A stretch of DNA of 64,000 nucleotides, from positions 452,031-516,030 of the forward strand of contig CAJNDS010002579.1 in NCBI GenBank assembly GCA_905221605.1, written 5' to 3'. Each line of letters starts with the position of its first letter. The first letter of the stretch is position 1. Below are positions 1-11,818 of this stretch, one piece after another. The notes beneath the pieces were generated by a model that did not search any database, was not told the origin of the DNA, and saw only the letters and a program-made list of their open reading frames with translations. The stretch is from Symbiodinium natans (taxonomy: Eukaryota > Sar > Dinophyceae > Suessiales > Symbiodiniaceae). Made by a program: the position numbers and the translations under genes.

Positions 1-106
1 AATCCATGAGCATCATAGCCACTCAACCCCTCAACGCGTGAAACCCGAAGCCCTTTACGCCCTAAGCCCTGAGCTGGCATAGGTTCGAAGATCAGGAAGT
101 CAAAAA

Positions 107-290
107 CTTCGTAGATCGGTGGTACCGGTTTCCCCTTTTTTGAGTCCAAGGTTCCACCTTATTGTAATATGGTTTAAAAAGTAACCAAGCCCCAAAAAAG
201 GGCACCCTTATTGTAAAAATGGTTAGAAAAGCAACCAACCCCAAAAAAGGGCACCCTTATTGTAATATATAGCTCCTGGGCTACTAAGAA
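107..290. mobile_element. degenerate E-family TIR element
   Basis: It begins GTGGTACC and ends CTGGGCTACTAAG, the TIR pattern of the intact E copies at 60 to 63.4 kb. The internal motif AAAAAAGGGCACCCTTATTG occurs twice, which suggests an internal duplication. No exon context is visible here. Confidence 0.5.
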
Positions 291-565
291 AAAGACCCTT
301 CATGGCCTGGAAGTCTTCGCCATGCGATTGGCCACGCCTCTGCCCAGCGCGGTGCAGCGAGCATTCTGCGTGGAGGCAACTTTTTTCCTGTTTATTTTTT
401 TGTTCAGAAGCCGGCTTAAAACTCTCTAGCCATCAGTTGGATGCAGGTACCATGACAGTTTGAGTTTTGCAGGGTCGGGGTTGTCGGGCTTGTGTGTGTG
501 TGTGTGCTGATAAACGCCTGTGAACTCGAAGCAAACCTTGGAGCTTTAAACGCCAGTACTCTAAA

Positions 566-750
566 GGTCCATGTACCTTATTATTGTACGCCCACGTATT
601 TGAAATTCAGGTACATGGACCCTTTAGGGCAAGCCCTAAACCCTAAACCCTAAACCCTAAACCCTAAACCCTAAACCCCAAACCCTAAACCCTACAGTAA
701 ACCCTAAACCCTAAACCCTACCCTTAGGTACATGGACCCTAAGGGGTACA
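566..750. mobile_element. B-family TIR element with attached telomere-type array
   Basis: GGTCCATGTACC and its complement GGTACATGGACC lie about 50 bp apart (568-625). A CCCTAAA array (634-717) follows, then another GGTACATGGACC copy (near 728). The array therefore sits between two right-hand ends of the same family, as in the copy at 8.25-8.42 kb. Confidence 0.5.
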
Positions 751-2042
751 AAAAGCTTCCCCTAAGTCCAGGAGGATGAGGAGCCCGAACCGCCGGATCC
801 AGCAGCTCTGCAGCACGCGGCCAGAAACGGCGGCGATGTGCATCTCGGCATGGGACCCCCAGGTCATCGTGAACCTCTCAGCCCTAACCCTAAACCCTAA
901 ACCCTAAACCCCTAATTAAACCCTAAGCCCTAATCCCGAAACCCTAAGCCCTAAACCCCTAAACCCCTAAACCCTAAACCCTACTGAAGCCCCAGACATG
1001 GCAACTCCATGAGGCTTGGCATTGGCCCCCTGTAACAGGGCCCGAAACCCAAGGGCCCAATTTTTCCCAAAGCCTTGACCCCAGACCCTAGCCCTAAACC
1101 CTAAACCCTAAACCCTCAGCCCTAGGGATCCTAAACTCTGTGCCTTTGGGCACGAAATGAAGCCTAAAAATCGATCGTACTGGGTTAGGTTTAAGGTTTA
1201 AGGTTTAGGGTTTAGGGTTTAGGGTTTAGGGTTTAGGGTTTATAGGGTTTAGGGTTTAGAGGGTCATGCACCCTATGCTACGGTAGTGCCGATTTCAAGA
1301 CATATGAGCCATAAACCCTTCGGGGGCACCTGGTCCCCGAGGTGAACCTTTGCCCCCTAAACCCTGAGCTTTGAACCCAAACCTAAAGCCCATGAATATC
1401 CTCAAGACCCACTCTCCACACCCCTGAGCCCTAAACCCGAAACCCTAAACCTTGCAACCCTAAATCCTGCAACCCTAAACGCTGCAGCCCTTTACCCCAT
1501 GACCCGCACCCTAAACCCTGCAACCCTTAACCCCAAGCCTCAAGCCTGAAGCCTTAAGACCCTAAGACCTTAAACTCTCAACCCTCAACTCGAAACCCTA
1601 AACCCTAAACGAGGTTCAGCTCGCTCTGCAAAGCTGTCGCGACCTGCCTTGAGCGCCACTCTCAGCCAATGCTGCTGAGGAAGGCCGGCGAAAAGGGTTT
1701 GGGGTTTGGGGAATGGTTTGCCCAACCCTAAACCCTAAACCCTAAACCCTAAACCCTAAACCCTAAACCACAGAGGACACATCAGGTCGATCGGCGCACC
1801 CCCCCCCCCCCCCCCCTAGGTAGCGTGTTTGTGTTTATGATTGCTTTCGGTGAGCATATATTTAGGGTTCTTTGTACATATTGGCGGGTGTATTACTTTG
1901 GGTGCCCTTTTTAGAGATACCAAATAAAACGCCCAGTTCGTCACCATGAGCCCTATAAACCCTAAACCCCAAACCCCAAACCCCAAACCCTAAACCCCAA
2001 ACCCTAAACCCTAAACCCTAAACCCTAGATGACCCAAAATAG

Positions 2043-2142
2043 CAGGTGGCTGCCCACCCGGCAGTCCAGTGCCAGTGGACGGCCCTACAGCGGGCGCGGG
2101 CCGTGGGTCCCGCGACTCAGATGTGGCAGGCCCCGGGAAGCC
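2043..2142 (+). CDS. exon-like island
   Basis: A GC-rich unique segment follows a CAG acceptor-like triplet and is open in one plus frame for about 32 codons, starting VAAHPAVQCQWTALQRARAV. CCCTAAA-type sequence lies on both sides. The product is unrecognised and this could be non-coding. Confidence 0.3.
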
Positions 2143-4510
2143 CCAACACCCTAAACCCTAGACCCTAAACCCTAAAGCCTCAACCCTAAGCCGTAAACCC
2201 TGAACCCTGAGCCCTAAGCCCTAAACCCTAAACCCTAAACCCTAAAACCTAAACCCTGAACCCTACCCCCGGCTAGGGTATCGCAGGGTCAACAAGTCAA
2301 AGCTCGAAGGATAGCTACGTGGCCCCCTTCATATGGGCCCGTAAAAAGGTACGTACTCCTTGTATAGAAATTAAGGGCCCACACTTCAGAACCCTTTAAA
2401 GCAGGCAAGGGACCATTCAGGGACCATGGAACTTTCCTTAGAAAAGCCCAGGACGATGCGCACCCGACAGGGAACGTGATGTTTACTCGACCCCCCCCCT
2501 GCCGTTCAGGGTTTATAAAGGTTTTCGTGCCTATAAAGTGTAGGGTTTAGGGTTTGTTATTTACTGCAGGGTTTGGTGTTCAGGGATTAGGATGTTTAGG
2601 GGTTTTCATCAGGGCTTAGGGTTCCTGTCCCGAAAGTCGGGACAATGTGCGGTGCAGGCTGCAGGCCCGAGACCCACCCTATTCAAATCAAAAAAGGGTG
2701 CCCTTGTGTTGCTAGGGTTTAGGGGGTAGCTTCATGGGCCCTGAACATGGTCCCTGGCCTCCCTTACAGAGTTCTGATGAATGGTCCCTGAATTTGTATA
2801 GGGTATATAAGGGATACCCTTTTGGAGGGCCCATATTAAGGACCCATGTAAACTACCCGAAGAGTTTGGGGTCTATAGCTTCTAGACCCTTACTCCCACA
2901 CCCCTTTCCTTCAAGCCCAAGAATCTGGGTAAAAAATTGTCCTCAGGTGTTGGAGCTCTTCAAACCTATAAAACCCCATCAGCCCTTTAAAATCTCAACC
3001 CTAACGCCTCTCAAGCACAAAGCAGCCAACCTGAAGCCCTGGCAGCCCCTTTTTTTTTTTCAGGGTCCCTCTTCTAAGTCAGCAAACCCAAAAAAGGTGC
3101 CTTTTATCAGAACATGGTTGCCACTTGCCTAAGCCCCCCCCCCCCCCCCCCAAATGCAACATCATGATCCATGTTTTTGGGTTTTGGATTTTCTTTTGCA
3201 TACTTGGGGGCTCCCGAAGATTTAAGGGTTTAAGGGTCTAAGGGTTATGGGTTGAAGAGTTTATTGTTTAGGCTTTAGGCGTTTTGCGATAAACATTCGC
3301 AGCCAGGTGCGAGTCCCTGTTTCCATGGTTGAGCCGTATAGGCCCTAAGCCCTAACCATTTGATGCCCAGAGCTCTTTACACACGCCAGTCCAGCGAAGC
3401 CACTCTCAACCGCACGACTCCCCAAACCCTGAAACCCGAATCCAAAGCCCTAACCCCTAAACTCGAAACCCTCAAACCTAATCTCCAAAAACACAAAACC
3501 CCAAGCCCCAAACCCTGAACCCTGTAAAACCTCAACCCTAAACCCTACATCCCTCTAAACCCTGAAAAAAACCCTCCCCTCAAAACCCTAAACCCTAAGC
3601 CTCTCAAAACCCTGAACCTCAAACCTGACACCCTCTCTAATCCCTCTAAAGCCCTTCAAAACCCTCAACCTAAACCCTCTAACCCTCTAACCCTCTAACC
3701 CTAAACCCTAAACCCTAAAAACGCCAAACGAGTTTGTTTCGCCTCTCGAGCCTTCGAAAGGTCCTCTTGGAGCGGCCCCAGATCTTCCAAGCGCCGGCCC
3801 AAGACTGGCCATGAGGAGTTTCCGGTTCTAGGGTTTAATATAGGGTTTAGGGCTTTGAGGGTTTATTGTCTACGGGGGGGCGTGGAGGGGAGGGGAGGGG
3901 AGGGGAGGGGGGCTTAAAGGGATTCTGGTTCAAGAGGAGTTTTTGTAGTACAGGGCACATGGCCCCAATTTTAGGACTGGCCATGCTAGTTCCTGTTTTT
4001 CGGGGATCCGAAGTATGGGCCCTTAATTTGGGTCCCTTGATATATAGCCTTGATATACACTATACATAATAAGGGCTCATGCTCTGTTTTTTGCGGCCGG
4101 GGTCAAGAACGAATTTGTCGAATGAAACATGAGCCTACGAATAACCGGGCTTTGCGGGTTTTCGGGATTTAGGGTTTTAGTGTTTTAGGGTTTTAGGGTT
4201 TAGGCTTTTTAGGGTTCATGGTTTGAGGTTGGGCGGTTGTGGGGCTGACCCTCAAAGGAAGCTCCTGCCCCGGGCCATCGCATATTTATACGGGACACGT
4301 TTGCTGCACTTCAGCCCTCCACAATGCCCTAAAGCCCAAAGCCCAAGCCTGTTTTTAGTGCCCCAAGTTGTGTTATCCTAAATTATATTCTACAACCTAC
4401 ATACTCCTCGGGGGCCAAATGAACCCTAAAAAGGGGTTTATGGCTCATGTATTCGAAATGGTGTTTAAAGTAGTAGAGGATAATGACATCCCCCCCCCCC
4501 CCCCCCCCCC

Positions 4511-4735
4511 CTAAACCCTAAACCCTAAACCCTAAACCCTAAACCCTAAACCCTAAACCCCCCTCCTCCCCCGCAATTTTCGGCTTCAGTTGGTCTCCAG
4601 ATCTTTGGCTTCCAAAAGATCCTTGTTCACGTTTAGGGCTTAGGGTTTAGGGTTTAGGCTTTATAGGGTTTAGGGTTTAGGGTTTAGGGTTTAGGGTTTA
4701 GGGTTTAGGGTTTAGGGCTTAGGCTCCTCTACCCG
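4511..4735. repeat. telomere-type arrays facing outward around a short island
   Basis: CCCTAAA repeats occupy 4511-4560 and TTTAGGG repeats 4628-4724. Between them is about 65 bp of unique sequence. This is the same polarity as the two ends of a linear chromosome, and it recurs at many islands in the window. Confidence 0.8.
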
Positions 4736-5097
4736 CCTTACCCCCTTTCAAACTAGAAGAGAAGGGTACCCTTTGATGCCTAGGGCAACTCTGGGATCTA
4801 ATCAAACCCCAACCCCAAGCCCCAAACCCTTAGACCTAAACCCCAAACCCTAAACCCTAAACCGCAAACCCCAACCCTCAACCCGAAAAGCCCCTCAAAA
4901 GCCCGAACTTTCAAACCGGATACTCAATCCGAAACCCTAAACCCCAAACCCTGAACCCTAAACCCTGAACCTGAACCCTGAACCCGAAACCCTGGAAACA
5001 CTTCGAAAGCAGGTCTCTCCGGAGCCGGAACCTCGACGCCTGGCACTATTTTTTTGGGGGGACTCTTGTGGGGCTCTATAGAGGCACTGATTTGGGG

Positions 5098-5232
5098 GCT
5101 AAGGGTTTAGGGTTTAGGGTTTAGGGTTGAGGGTTTAGGGACCCTAAACCCTAAACCCTAAACCCTAAACCCTAAACCCTAAACGCTAAACCCTAAACCC
5201 TACAGGGCTTAGGGTTGAGGGTTTAGGGCTTA
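5098..5232. repeat. head-to-head telomere-type array
   Basis: TTTAGGG units (5101-5140) run directly into CCCTAAA units (5141-5202) and then back to G-strand units (5203-5228). The first junction has the orientation of a telomere-telomere fusion. Confidence 0.75.
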
Positions 5233-6070
5233 TAAGACACAGGGAGCGACTCGAGATTCCCCTTAGTACACACTGGGACTCCCGCCCAAACAAAATTCCT
5301 AAACCTTGAACCCAAAGCCCTTTTAAGCACCCTTTGCCCTAAGGGTCCCGGTACCCTCAAGCTCAAGAGGGAATACTTGGGCCTTGAAGTACCTCCAAAA
5401 TAGGCACTTTGGGGCCCAAGTATAGAATAATGAGGTGCAGGGACCCTTCGGGGAACCTCGGGGTATTATATTATCATTTGTGTTTTTAAGGGCTTTGGGG
5501 TTTCAACAGGGCTTTAAGGGCTTTATGGGTTTGTGCTTTTTCTCTTGTTGTTCTAAACGGTTTTCGGGCTGCTTGCTCTGTGCAGTTCAGGTCTTGTTGG
5601 CCTGACACTAGACCCTAAACCCTACCCTAACCCCTGAACCTTGAACCAACCCTACACCCTGAACCCTACAAACATTAGAAGGCTCAAGGGTCTTGGGGCC
5701 GTGAGGCCAGCAGCTTTAGTGTTTTAGGGTTTGAAGAAGTTTGGGGTAGCAGGGTTTTGGGGTTTAGGGTTTGAACGTTTAGGATTTGGGGCAGTTTTAG
5801 GGTGCTAGGGTTGTAAGGTTTTGGTTTCGGGGGTGCAGTTCAGGGTAGCAGGGCTTCAGGGTCAGGGGTCAGGTTGCAAGGTTTAGGGCTGGGGGTTTAG
5901 GGCTTTGTGTTGGCCTTGTAGGGCTGAGGAACATGAGCATTTCCCAAAGAGGGGTACCCCCCCCCCCCCCCCCCCCCCGCAACGCCCCCCAATAAGAGTA
6001 ACCCGGATTCATCCGGTAGCCCCTATTCAGGGAGTGAGAGCTTCTGAAAGAGGGCCTCGCTGTCGCGCTG

Positions 6071-6301
6071 GTGTCTGGGAAGAGGAAGTCATTCGACTTG
6101 GCTGGCCTGTCATCGTGTGGAGAGCTCAAGTCATTGGTCTGCGAGGCTTTCGGTCTTGTGGCGGTGTGCCAGACACGCTTTGCAACCCAGGCTGTAGCTT
6201 TGCTTCTTGCAGCGGGCAAGAAGCAGGAGAGAGTTCCTTTGGAACTTCGAGACCGCAAACTCACGACCTTCCCCCAAACCGTTGATTTTCAGCGCATGTG
6301 A
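6071..6301 (+). CDS. exon-like open segment, unrecognised
   Basis: A low-copy segment is open for 76 codons and carries SSCGELKSLVCEAFG followed by an Ala/Leu-rich stretch. Overlapping frames are also open on both strands. The ELKxLxxEAFG pattern resembles ubiquitin-like N-termini of repeated dinoflagellate proteins, but the rest does not match clearly. It may be an exon shard. Confidence 0.25.
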   Translation: MSGKRKSFDLAGLSSCGELKSLVCEAFGLVAVCQTRFATQAVALLLAAGKKQERVPLELRDRKLTTFPQTVDFQRM

Positions 6302-6742
6302 CTTGCTGAAGTAGTGGAGGCCGAGCTGATCTGCGAGCATCCAGCGGCATGCAGATTCTTGCTCAAACACAATGAGTGCAAGTTCAGGGAAACCTCCTCA
6401 ATAGTAGAACTTCTTAAGGTGTGTTTACGGTACTGCATCTGGAATACCATGTGAGACTTTCCGCTAGCAAACCCTGAGCCCTCAACCCTACAGCCTAAAC
6501 CCTAAACCCAAAACTCTAAACCCTAAACCCTAAACCCTATAAAGGGAAGTTGGGAGTTTGTCTTGTGATTAACTTCCCAAACCACTGAGGAATTTGGCTC
6601 CAGCCTGGCGTCTCGCTGCCAGCCCTGCAGGCAGGTGGGCATGCAGATCTCTTCTAGGATGTGAGGGTTCAGGACGAGGTTCTTGGGGTTTAGGGTTTCG
6701 GGTGAGGGTTTAGGGTTTAGGGTTAAACCCTAGGGTTTAGGG

Positions 6743-7027
6743 TTACCAAAGCTCAACGCGGAATGTGGATGTACGGACGGGTGTTGTCTCAAGTGCCAGC
6801 AGTTCGCGAACATAGCATGTCGGCTGTTGCGACGAAAAGGCATGTGGATACCTCAATCTACACAAACCAACATCAACCCCAAACACCAAACTAGTAACTA
6901 CTGGGTCGCGCCGCTTTAGCTCCCTTGTGTTCATGCACCTTTTGTCAGCCACCACGTGGGCGGCGTTGTTAACCTGCTTGTGTTCAGCACCCCTAAAACG
7001 ACTTTGCTTTCCACGTTCGGATGGCAC
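6743..7027 (-). CDS. 94-aa open frame, unrecognised
   Basis: This is a minus-strand frame in low-copy DNA with mixed amino-acid composition and no telomere-repeat translation. No motif, signal peptide or membrane segment is evident. It could be part of a larger spliced or decayed gene. Confidence 0.2.
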   Translation of the reverse strand: MPSERGKQSRFRGAEHKQVNNAAHVVADKRCMNTRELKRRDPVVTSLVFGVDVGLCRLRYPHAFSSQQPTCYVRELLALETTPVRTSTFRVELW

Positions 7028-7047
7028 ACTTGGGACTTAGAGCCGTA

Positions 7048-7152
7048 CTGTTGGTTAGTAGGGAATGGGGGAATGAGGTACGCTATATAACCCCTTCAAG
7101 TCGTTTATAATATATAAATATATGGGCCCATAATTCCCTCATTCCCTGCTAA
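7048..7152. mobile_element. short TIR element (family L)
   Basis: CTGTTGGTTAGTAGGGAATG at the left is matched in inverse by CATTCCCTGCTAACCAGCAG at the right, about 105 bp end to end. The centre is AT-rich. There is no coding capacity, so this is MITE-like. Confidence 0.6.
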
Positions 7153-7587
7153 CCAGCAGTAAGGAGCTGGACCTTTTGAGACTGCGCTCGCCTAAACCCG
7201 AAACCCTAAACCCTAAACCTTGGTTCAAGAAACCTCAAAAAACGCTGTTGAGTAGCGAAGCACTGAAGCATGACTAGTATGTGTAAACTAGGTTGGGTTT
7301 TCGGGATATTCATGTCTTCCTTTCTGTGGGTCTTTATGGGTTTAGGGTTTAGGGTAGTTTAGGGTTTAGAGACCCTATATATATGTATATGTGTATACGA
7401 ATATGTTTTTTAAAAGCCTCAAACTCCAACCTAGCAAACAGTGTTTTTTTTTAAGTTTGAATTTGGCATTGGGCGCTTGTGACAACGCCATTGTTCCGGA
7501 AACATCAAGCATCTTTGTGTCCTAGACTGTGTACGAAGGGGTAGAAACGAACATGGGCCAGTGCCTTAGGCACGTTTTAAACTAGGA

Positions 7588-7791
7588 ATGGACGCTTGTC
7601 ACCCGCACGCCCCAACCTATCCCCTCCCCAACCCAACTTCAAACGGGCAAGCCCTGAGGCAAAGGAGGGCGGAGCTTGCAATTAGTAGTCTGCGCCCAAG
7701 GTTCCTCAGCCACTATACAACTGCACTTGCTGTGACACGCCTATATGCATGCTGTCCAAGGACGACAGACCCGCCACGCCGCCTGCTCTGA
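7588..7791 (+). CDS. 67-aa open frame, unrecognised
   Basis: This ATG-initiated frame is Pro/Arg-rich and lies in unique sequence of about 700 bp (7,460 to 8,160) that lacks telomere tracts. No family was recognised and there is no splice or neighbour evidence. Low confidence. Confidence 0.15.
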   Translation: MDACHPHAPTYPLPNPTSNGQALRQRRAELAISSLRPRFLSHYTTALAVTRLYACCPRTTDPPRRLL

Positions 7792-8253
7792 ACAAAGGGT
7801 CGAGTACCGGACGTTCTGACCGGTTCACGATGTTTGGTATTGAGGTAACAGAATTGCGTCGGGTTTTTGGACCCGGGTTGGGCAGAAAATCACATAGTTC
7901 TTCAGGCCTTCGACTGCTAGGAAGATGAGGCTAAGGGCAGAGAGTGCAAGGGCTTACATCGCTACAGCAGATGCATGCAGCACGGTGCTCTGAACTCAGT
8001 GCTACGTCACCTCATGGGCTCGGATCCCCATGCTTATGGCTATGGGGGAGCATCTCCCTGTAAGACCCGCCATCCTAGAACATGAGCCCTGAAACCCTGG
8101 GAGCCTCATTAGCCCAAATCCCCTGGAAAAACCCAGAAGCCGGAATAACCACAATAAGCCCTAATTGGGTAGGCCCTTGGTATATGTTCTATTTTCCCTC
8201 ATAGAGGACCATCTTGAGGAATATTTTTCAGAGGGTTTGAAGGGTGCCCGAAC

Positions 8254-8355
8254 TGTCCATGTACCTCATGATTGTATACTTGGGCCCCAAAGTCCCTAGA
8301 AAAGGAAGTACGTTAAGGCCCAAGTATTCCCTTTTTAGGTACATGGACCCTGAGG
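8254..8355. mobile_element. B-family TIR element
   Basis: Ends are GTCCATGTACCTCATG and TAGGTACATGGACCC. An inner pair, CTTGGGCCCCAAAGTCCC and AAGGCCCAAGTATTCCC, makes a second inverted repeat. About 100 bp and non-coding. The same arrangement recurs at 29120-29221, and half copies lie near 43.5 and 55.5 kb. Confidence 0.7.
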
Positions 8356-8440
8356 GATAACCATAGCCCTAAACCCTAAACCCTAAACCCTCAACCCTAT
8401 TTAGGTACATGGCCCCTTAGAGGGTAAACAAGCTTCGAGG

Positions 8441-8527
8441 ACCCACTTTACCGCGGTTGCGGCAGCTGCCGCCGCCATCAGCGCCGCTGGGCGCGCCGCG
8501 GCATCGGAAGGCGGCAAAATGGCGGGG
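8441..8527 (+). CDS. exon-like Ala-rich island
   Basis: A GC-rich unique segment is open as an alanine-rich peptide (FTAVAAAAAAISAAGRAAAS). A CCCTAAA tract lies upstream (near 8370-8395) and TTTAGGG tracts begin downstream at about 8560. It could be a transit-peptide or linker exon. There is no family match. Confidence 0.3.
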
Positions 8528-8667
8528 GTTGGGAGTTGGGGGTGGGAGGGGGAAGGGTTCAGGGTTTGGGGTTTAGGGATTAGGGTTTAGGGTATAGGGT
8601 TTAGGGTTTATAATAGGTTTTAGGGTTTAAGGTTTAGGGTTTAGGGTTTAGGGTTTAGGGTTTAGGA

Positions 8668-8770
8668 AACCACATGAACCCGCAAATTGGGGTCATATAC
8701 CCTATACTACTATACTTCCTCTTAAGGTATATGAGCCATATACGCTTTTAGGGTTCATTTGGTCCTCAAG
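8668..8770. mobile_element. A-family TIR element
   Basis: It starts ACCACATGAACCC and ends GGGTTCATTTGGTCCTCAAG, with the family's middle CCTATACTACTATACTTCCT and TTAAGGTATATGAGCC. The leftmost bases have been replaced by a TTTAGGG tract, so the copy is slightly truncated. Confidence 0.65.
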
Positions 8771-10244
8771 GTTCACACAGGTTCTATAGGGATTAGGCTC
8801 CTGAGCTTATCCCCACCCTAGCCCTGCCCTGACAAGTGACAATAGAGTTTAGGAGTTTAGGGGTTTAGGGTTTATAGGGTTTAGGAATTGGAGTTCTGGC
8901 CAATCATTGGCGAAGACCCCGACAAGCCCGAAATGCTCCCGCTATGGGGAACTGAACCCCATCACTACAAGATATAGATGCTAAGAAGTCCGGGGGGATG
9001 CAGGCTCATCTTGCCTTTGTTTTTTTTTTTCACTGGGGTGGGTTCTGAGTTTCAACAAGGAGGTAGCAAGCCAATTCCTTTAAACTGTGGGAAGGTATTG
9101 CAGGGTTGAGGGCTTATAGGTTTACTGTGGTTTTATGGTGCCCTTTGGTGACCCGAAATCACTGTTCTACCCTATAGGGCTTAGGGATGAGGCCTTATGG
9201 GCTTTAGGGCTCTTTCAAGTTGAAAGTTGAGGGCTTGGGGCATCGCGTTTGAGGGAGCAGGCTTACCCCATTAGACCCTAAAGGTGAGTGGTCTAAGGCT
9301 CTGGCCTTTGGGCTGAGAACTTGCCGCTTTGCTTGCTAGGTGTCCCGCTGCCTGCGCGAAAGGACGGGGCAGCCCTCAACCCCTCAACCCATGAAACCCT
9401 GAAACCCTCAACCATATCCCTGAACCAGCCCATGAACCCTGAACCCTGAAGCCAAAGCTTGGGATTGGCACTTTCAACTCTACTAGCCTAAGGCGCCAGA
9501 TTTGTTTGTATTAATTCTGTGGGTTATATGAAGCAGTGAGGATCTTCTACCCCTAAACCAAACAAAATCGCTTGTCGGGTTTAGGGTTTAGGGGTTGCAG
9601 GTGGGTCTTCGGGCTAGGGCACCCAGGGCCCTACTGCTGCGAGGCCTTACGTCCTAATGAATGTAGGCTTTTTAGGGGTTTTATGGGGGTCCCTTAAGGC
9701 CTAGCCCTAAACTCTAAAAGGCTCTTGTTTGTTTCGTGGGGCGGGGGCGCCTTTCATACCTTCACTCAAGACCCTTCAACCCCTAAAAGCCCTAACTAAC
9801 CCCATACACCCCAAAATCAATAGACTCGCATCCCCTAGAAACCCTGTTAACTAGAAGCCCCAAGTCTGGAAACCTATATACGTAATCCCCCTCAAACCTC
9901 AACCCCAAACTCCATGTGAAGCCCTAAACCTTACCTCTCAGAAAGACCCAAACCTGACACCCCCAAAACCCCTATCTGAAGCCCGAAAACCCTCAAACCC
10001 TCAAACCCTAAGACCCTTAAACCCTAAAACCCCACGACCCTTAAACCCTTGAAACCCTAAAACCCTTAATTGACAACCCTAAACCCTAAACCCCAAAAGC
10101 CAAAAAGCCCAAAAAGCCCAAAAGCCCAAAAGCCCAAAAGCCCTAAACCGTAAGCCCCCAAAACAGCTCTGGGCTTGGAGCGCCCGTACCCTGGGTACCA
10201 CATAAACCCTCAAAAAGTGTGAACCCTAAACCCTTTTAAGCACA

Positions 10245-10392
10245 CCCTAAAACCCTAAACCCTAAACCCTCACCCCTAAACCCTAAACCCTAAACCCTAA
10301 ACTCTAAACCCTAAACCCTAAACCCTAAACCCTAAACCCTAAACCCTAAACCCTAAGCCCTAAGCCCTAAGCCCTAAGCCCTAAGCCCTAAA
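10245..10392. repeat. CCCTAAA array
   Basis: About 20 near-perfect 7-bp units, grading into CCCTAAG variants at the right end, immediately upstream of the exon-like island at 10402. Confidence 0.9.
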
Positions 10393-10401
10393 CCTTGCCA
10401 G

Positions 10402-10465
10402 GCGCTCTCGCACGCGGCCTCCGCGGCTTTGCGGCCGGACCTCCTGGCAGCTGTGCAGGCCCCGG
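10402..10465 (+). CDS. exon-like island
   Basis: It follows CTTGCCAG, a plausible acceptor at the edge of a CCCTAAA array. One frame reads ALSHAASAALRPDLLAAVQA. A TTTAGGG array (10485-10570) follows. The composition looks coding and amphipathic-helical, but no family was recognised. Confidence 0.35.
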
Positions 10466-10484
10466 GTTGGTTTTGGGGCTTGAG

Positions 10485-10578
10485 GGGTTTAGGGTTTAGG
10501 GTTTAGGGTTTAGGGTTTAGGGTTTAGGGTTTAGGGTTTAGGGTTTAGGTGGTCAGGGTTTAGGGTTTAGGGGTTTAA
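10485..10578. repeat. TTTAGGG array
   Basis: Roughly ten units in G-strand orientation, downstream of the exon-like island and mirroring the CCCTAAA array at 10245-10392. Confidence 0.9.
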
Positions 10579-11108
10579 GGGGCATATAAGGGGGTTTAAG
10601 GGGGTGGTTGAAGGGCGGTTATTTACGGGGGTTGTCTTAGGGGGTGCTGCTGGACCAGGCCACAGCTGGTACGTTCCAAGTTCAAGGGGGAGTTGTTTAA
10701 GGGGTTTGAGGGGGTTTCGGGTTGAGGGTGTAGGGTTTACCGAGGGTTTAGAGTTTAGGCTTTTAAGGGCTTCAGAGGGTTTTAGGGGTTCATTTGATAT
10801 GGCGGAGTTTGGGCTCATTGGGTTGCTGTAGGTTTTTTTCCCCAATGTGGCGTTGGGGCTCAAAACGGCTGAAGCGTCTAAGGGTTTTGTAGGGGCTTTG
10901 GGCGTTTTTGCGTCTATAGGTTTGCCCCACCTCACTTTCATGGCCCTCATTTCAACTTAAGCTTTTGGGAGCCTGGCATGCTTCTGAGTTAAACCCTGCA
11001 GCCCTAAACCCTAAACCCTCAAAATCTTCAAGGCCTGCACTTCAAGCGAGCTCTCCAATCCGCGCGGGAGCATGTGCTGCACCCGAAGCCCTCAAGCCTG
11101 ACATTGTT

Positions 11109-11213
11109 TACCTGGGACCCTTTTTTACCTACGGTTCTAAGGGGTTTTGCCTACTAAATAGGGGGGGGGGGGGTACTTCCTACTAAACCGTAGGGAAACA
11201 GGGTCCTAGGTAG
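11109..11213. mobile_element. G-family TIR element
   Basis: ACCTGGGACCCTTTTTTACC at the left pairs with the right end GGGAAACAGGGTCCTAGGTA. A poly(G) run lies inside. Related copies are at 50699-50765 (left part) and 57540-57629. Non-coding. Confidence 0.6.
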
Positions 11214-11733
11214 AGCTTAGGTTTTCGGTGTAGGGTTTCGGGTGTAGGGTTAAGGGGTCTCAGGGTTTTAGGGCGCCTTGCTATTTCTGGCATCTACGCG
11301 GTTCGAGGCAGTGCTCCCTCCGTTGCGCCCCTCCTGAACCCGCAACCCTCGATCCCCACCCCCTAGACCCTGCACCCCTCAGCCCTAAACCCTACAACCT
11401 AAACCTCCGAAGCCCCCAAAGCGCCGTCCTCGACCCTCCCTCCGTTGCGCCTATGCGCTAGGCCCAGCTCCGCAAGGCAGGAGGGCCTCTTGGCTTAGTT
11501 GGAGACTAGGGCTTAGGGTTTCGGGTTTGGGATTTAGGGTGTAGGGTTTCAGGGTTCAGGGTTCAGGGTTCAGGGTTTAGGGTTTAGGGTTTGGGATTTA
11601 GGGTGTAGGGGTTTCAGGTTTCAGGGCTTTCGACAGGCAGCCTGTCCCACAAGCCAAGTCGGTCGACGGGGTTACTGGCTTTTGTAAGCGTTCGAGGTTC
11701 ATAGTGTATTGAGACAACCAGATCTTGGGGTTT

Positions 11734-11818
11734 CATATATATATATATGTATACATACGTGTATATATATATATACATATATATATACATATACATATAT
11801 CTATATCTATATATGGCA
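11734..11818. repeat. AT/TATACA microsatellite
   Basis: Alternating purine-pyrimidine TA and TATACA repeats. The open frames read across it (poly Tyr/Ile) are artefacts. A second short TA run lies at 11961-11977. Confidence 0.9.

Larger units (their letters stand above)
1..5868. other. repeat-rich stretch without a confident gene
   Basis: The stretch is dominated by degenerate CCCTAAA/TTTAGGG tracts (for example 634-717, 883-985, 1183-1258, 1723-1768, 1950-2030, 2208-2270, 4511-4560, 4628-4724) with low-copy DNA and fragments of short inverted-repeat elements between them. A-family pieces lie near 1264-1345 and 4408-4470, and E-family pieces near 2676-2712 and 3078-3125. Poly(C) runs occur near 1800, 3126, 4490 and 5960. 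Long open frames here, such as 2734-3132, are translations of repeat-related sequence and I do not call them genes. Confidence 0.6.
7830..10390. other. gene-poor stretch with TIR elements and telomere tracts
   Basis: It holds unique AT/GC-mixed DNA, one B element, one A element, degenerate telomere-type tracts (8560-8665, 9900-10390) and an AAAAGCCC run near 10085-10140. I found no supportable gene beyond the island at 8441-8527. Confidence 0.5.
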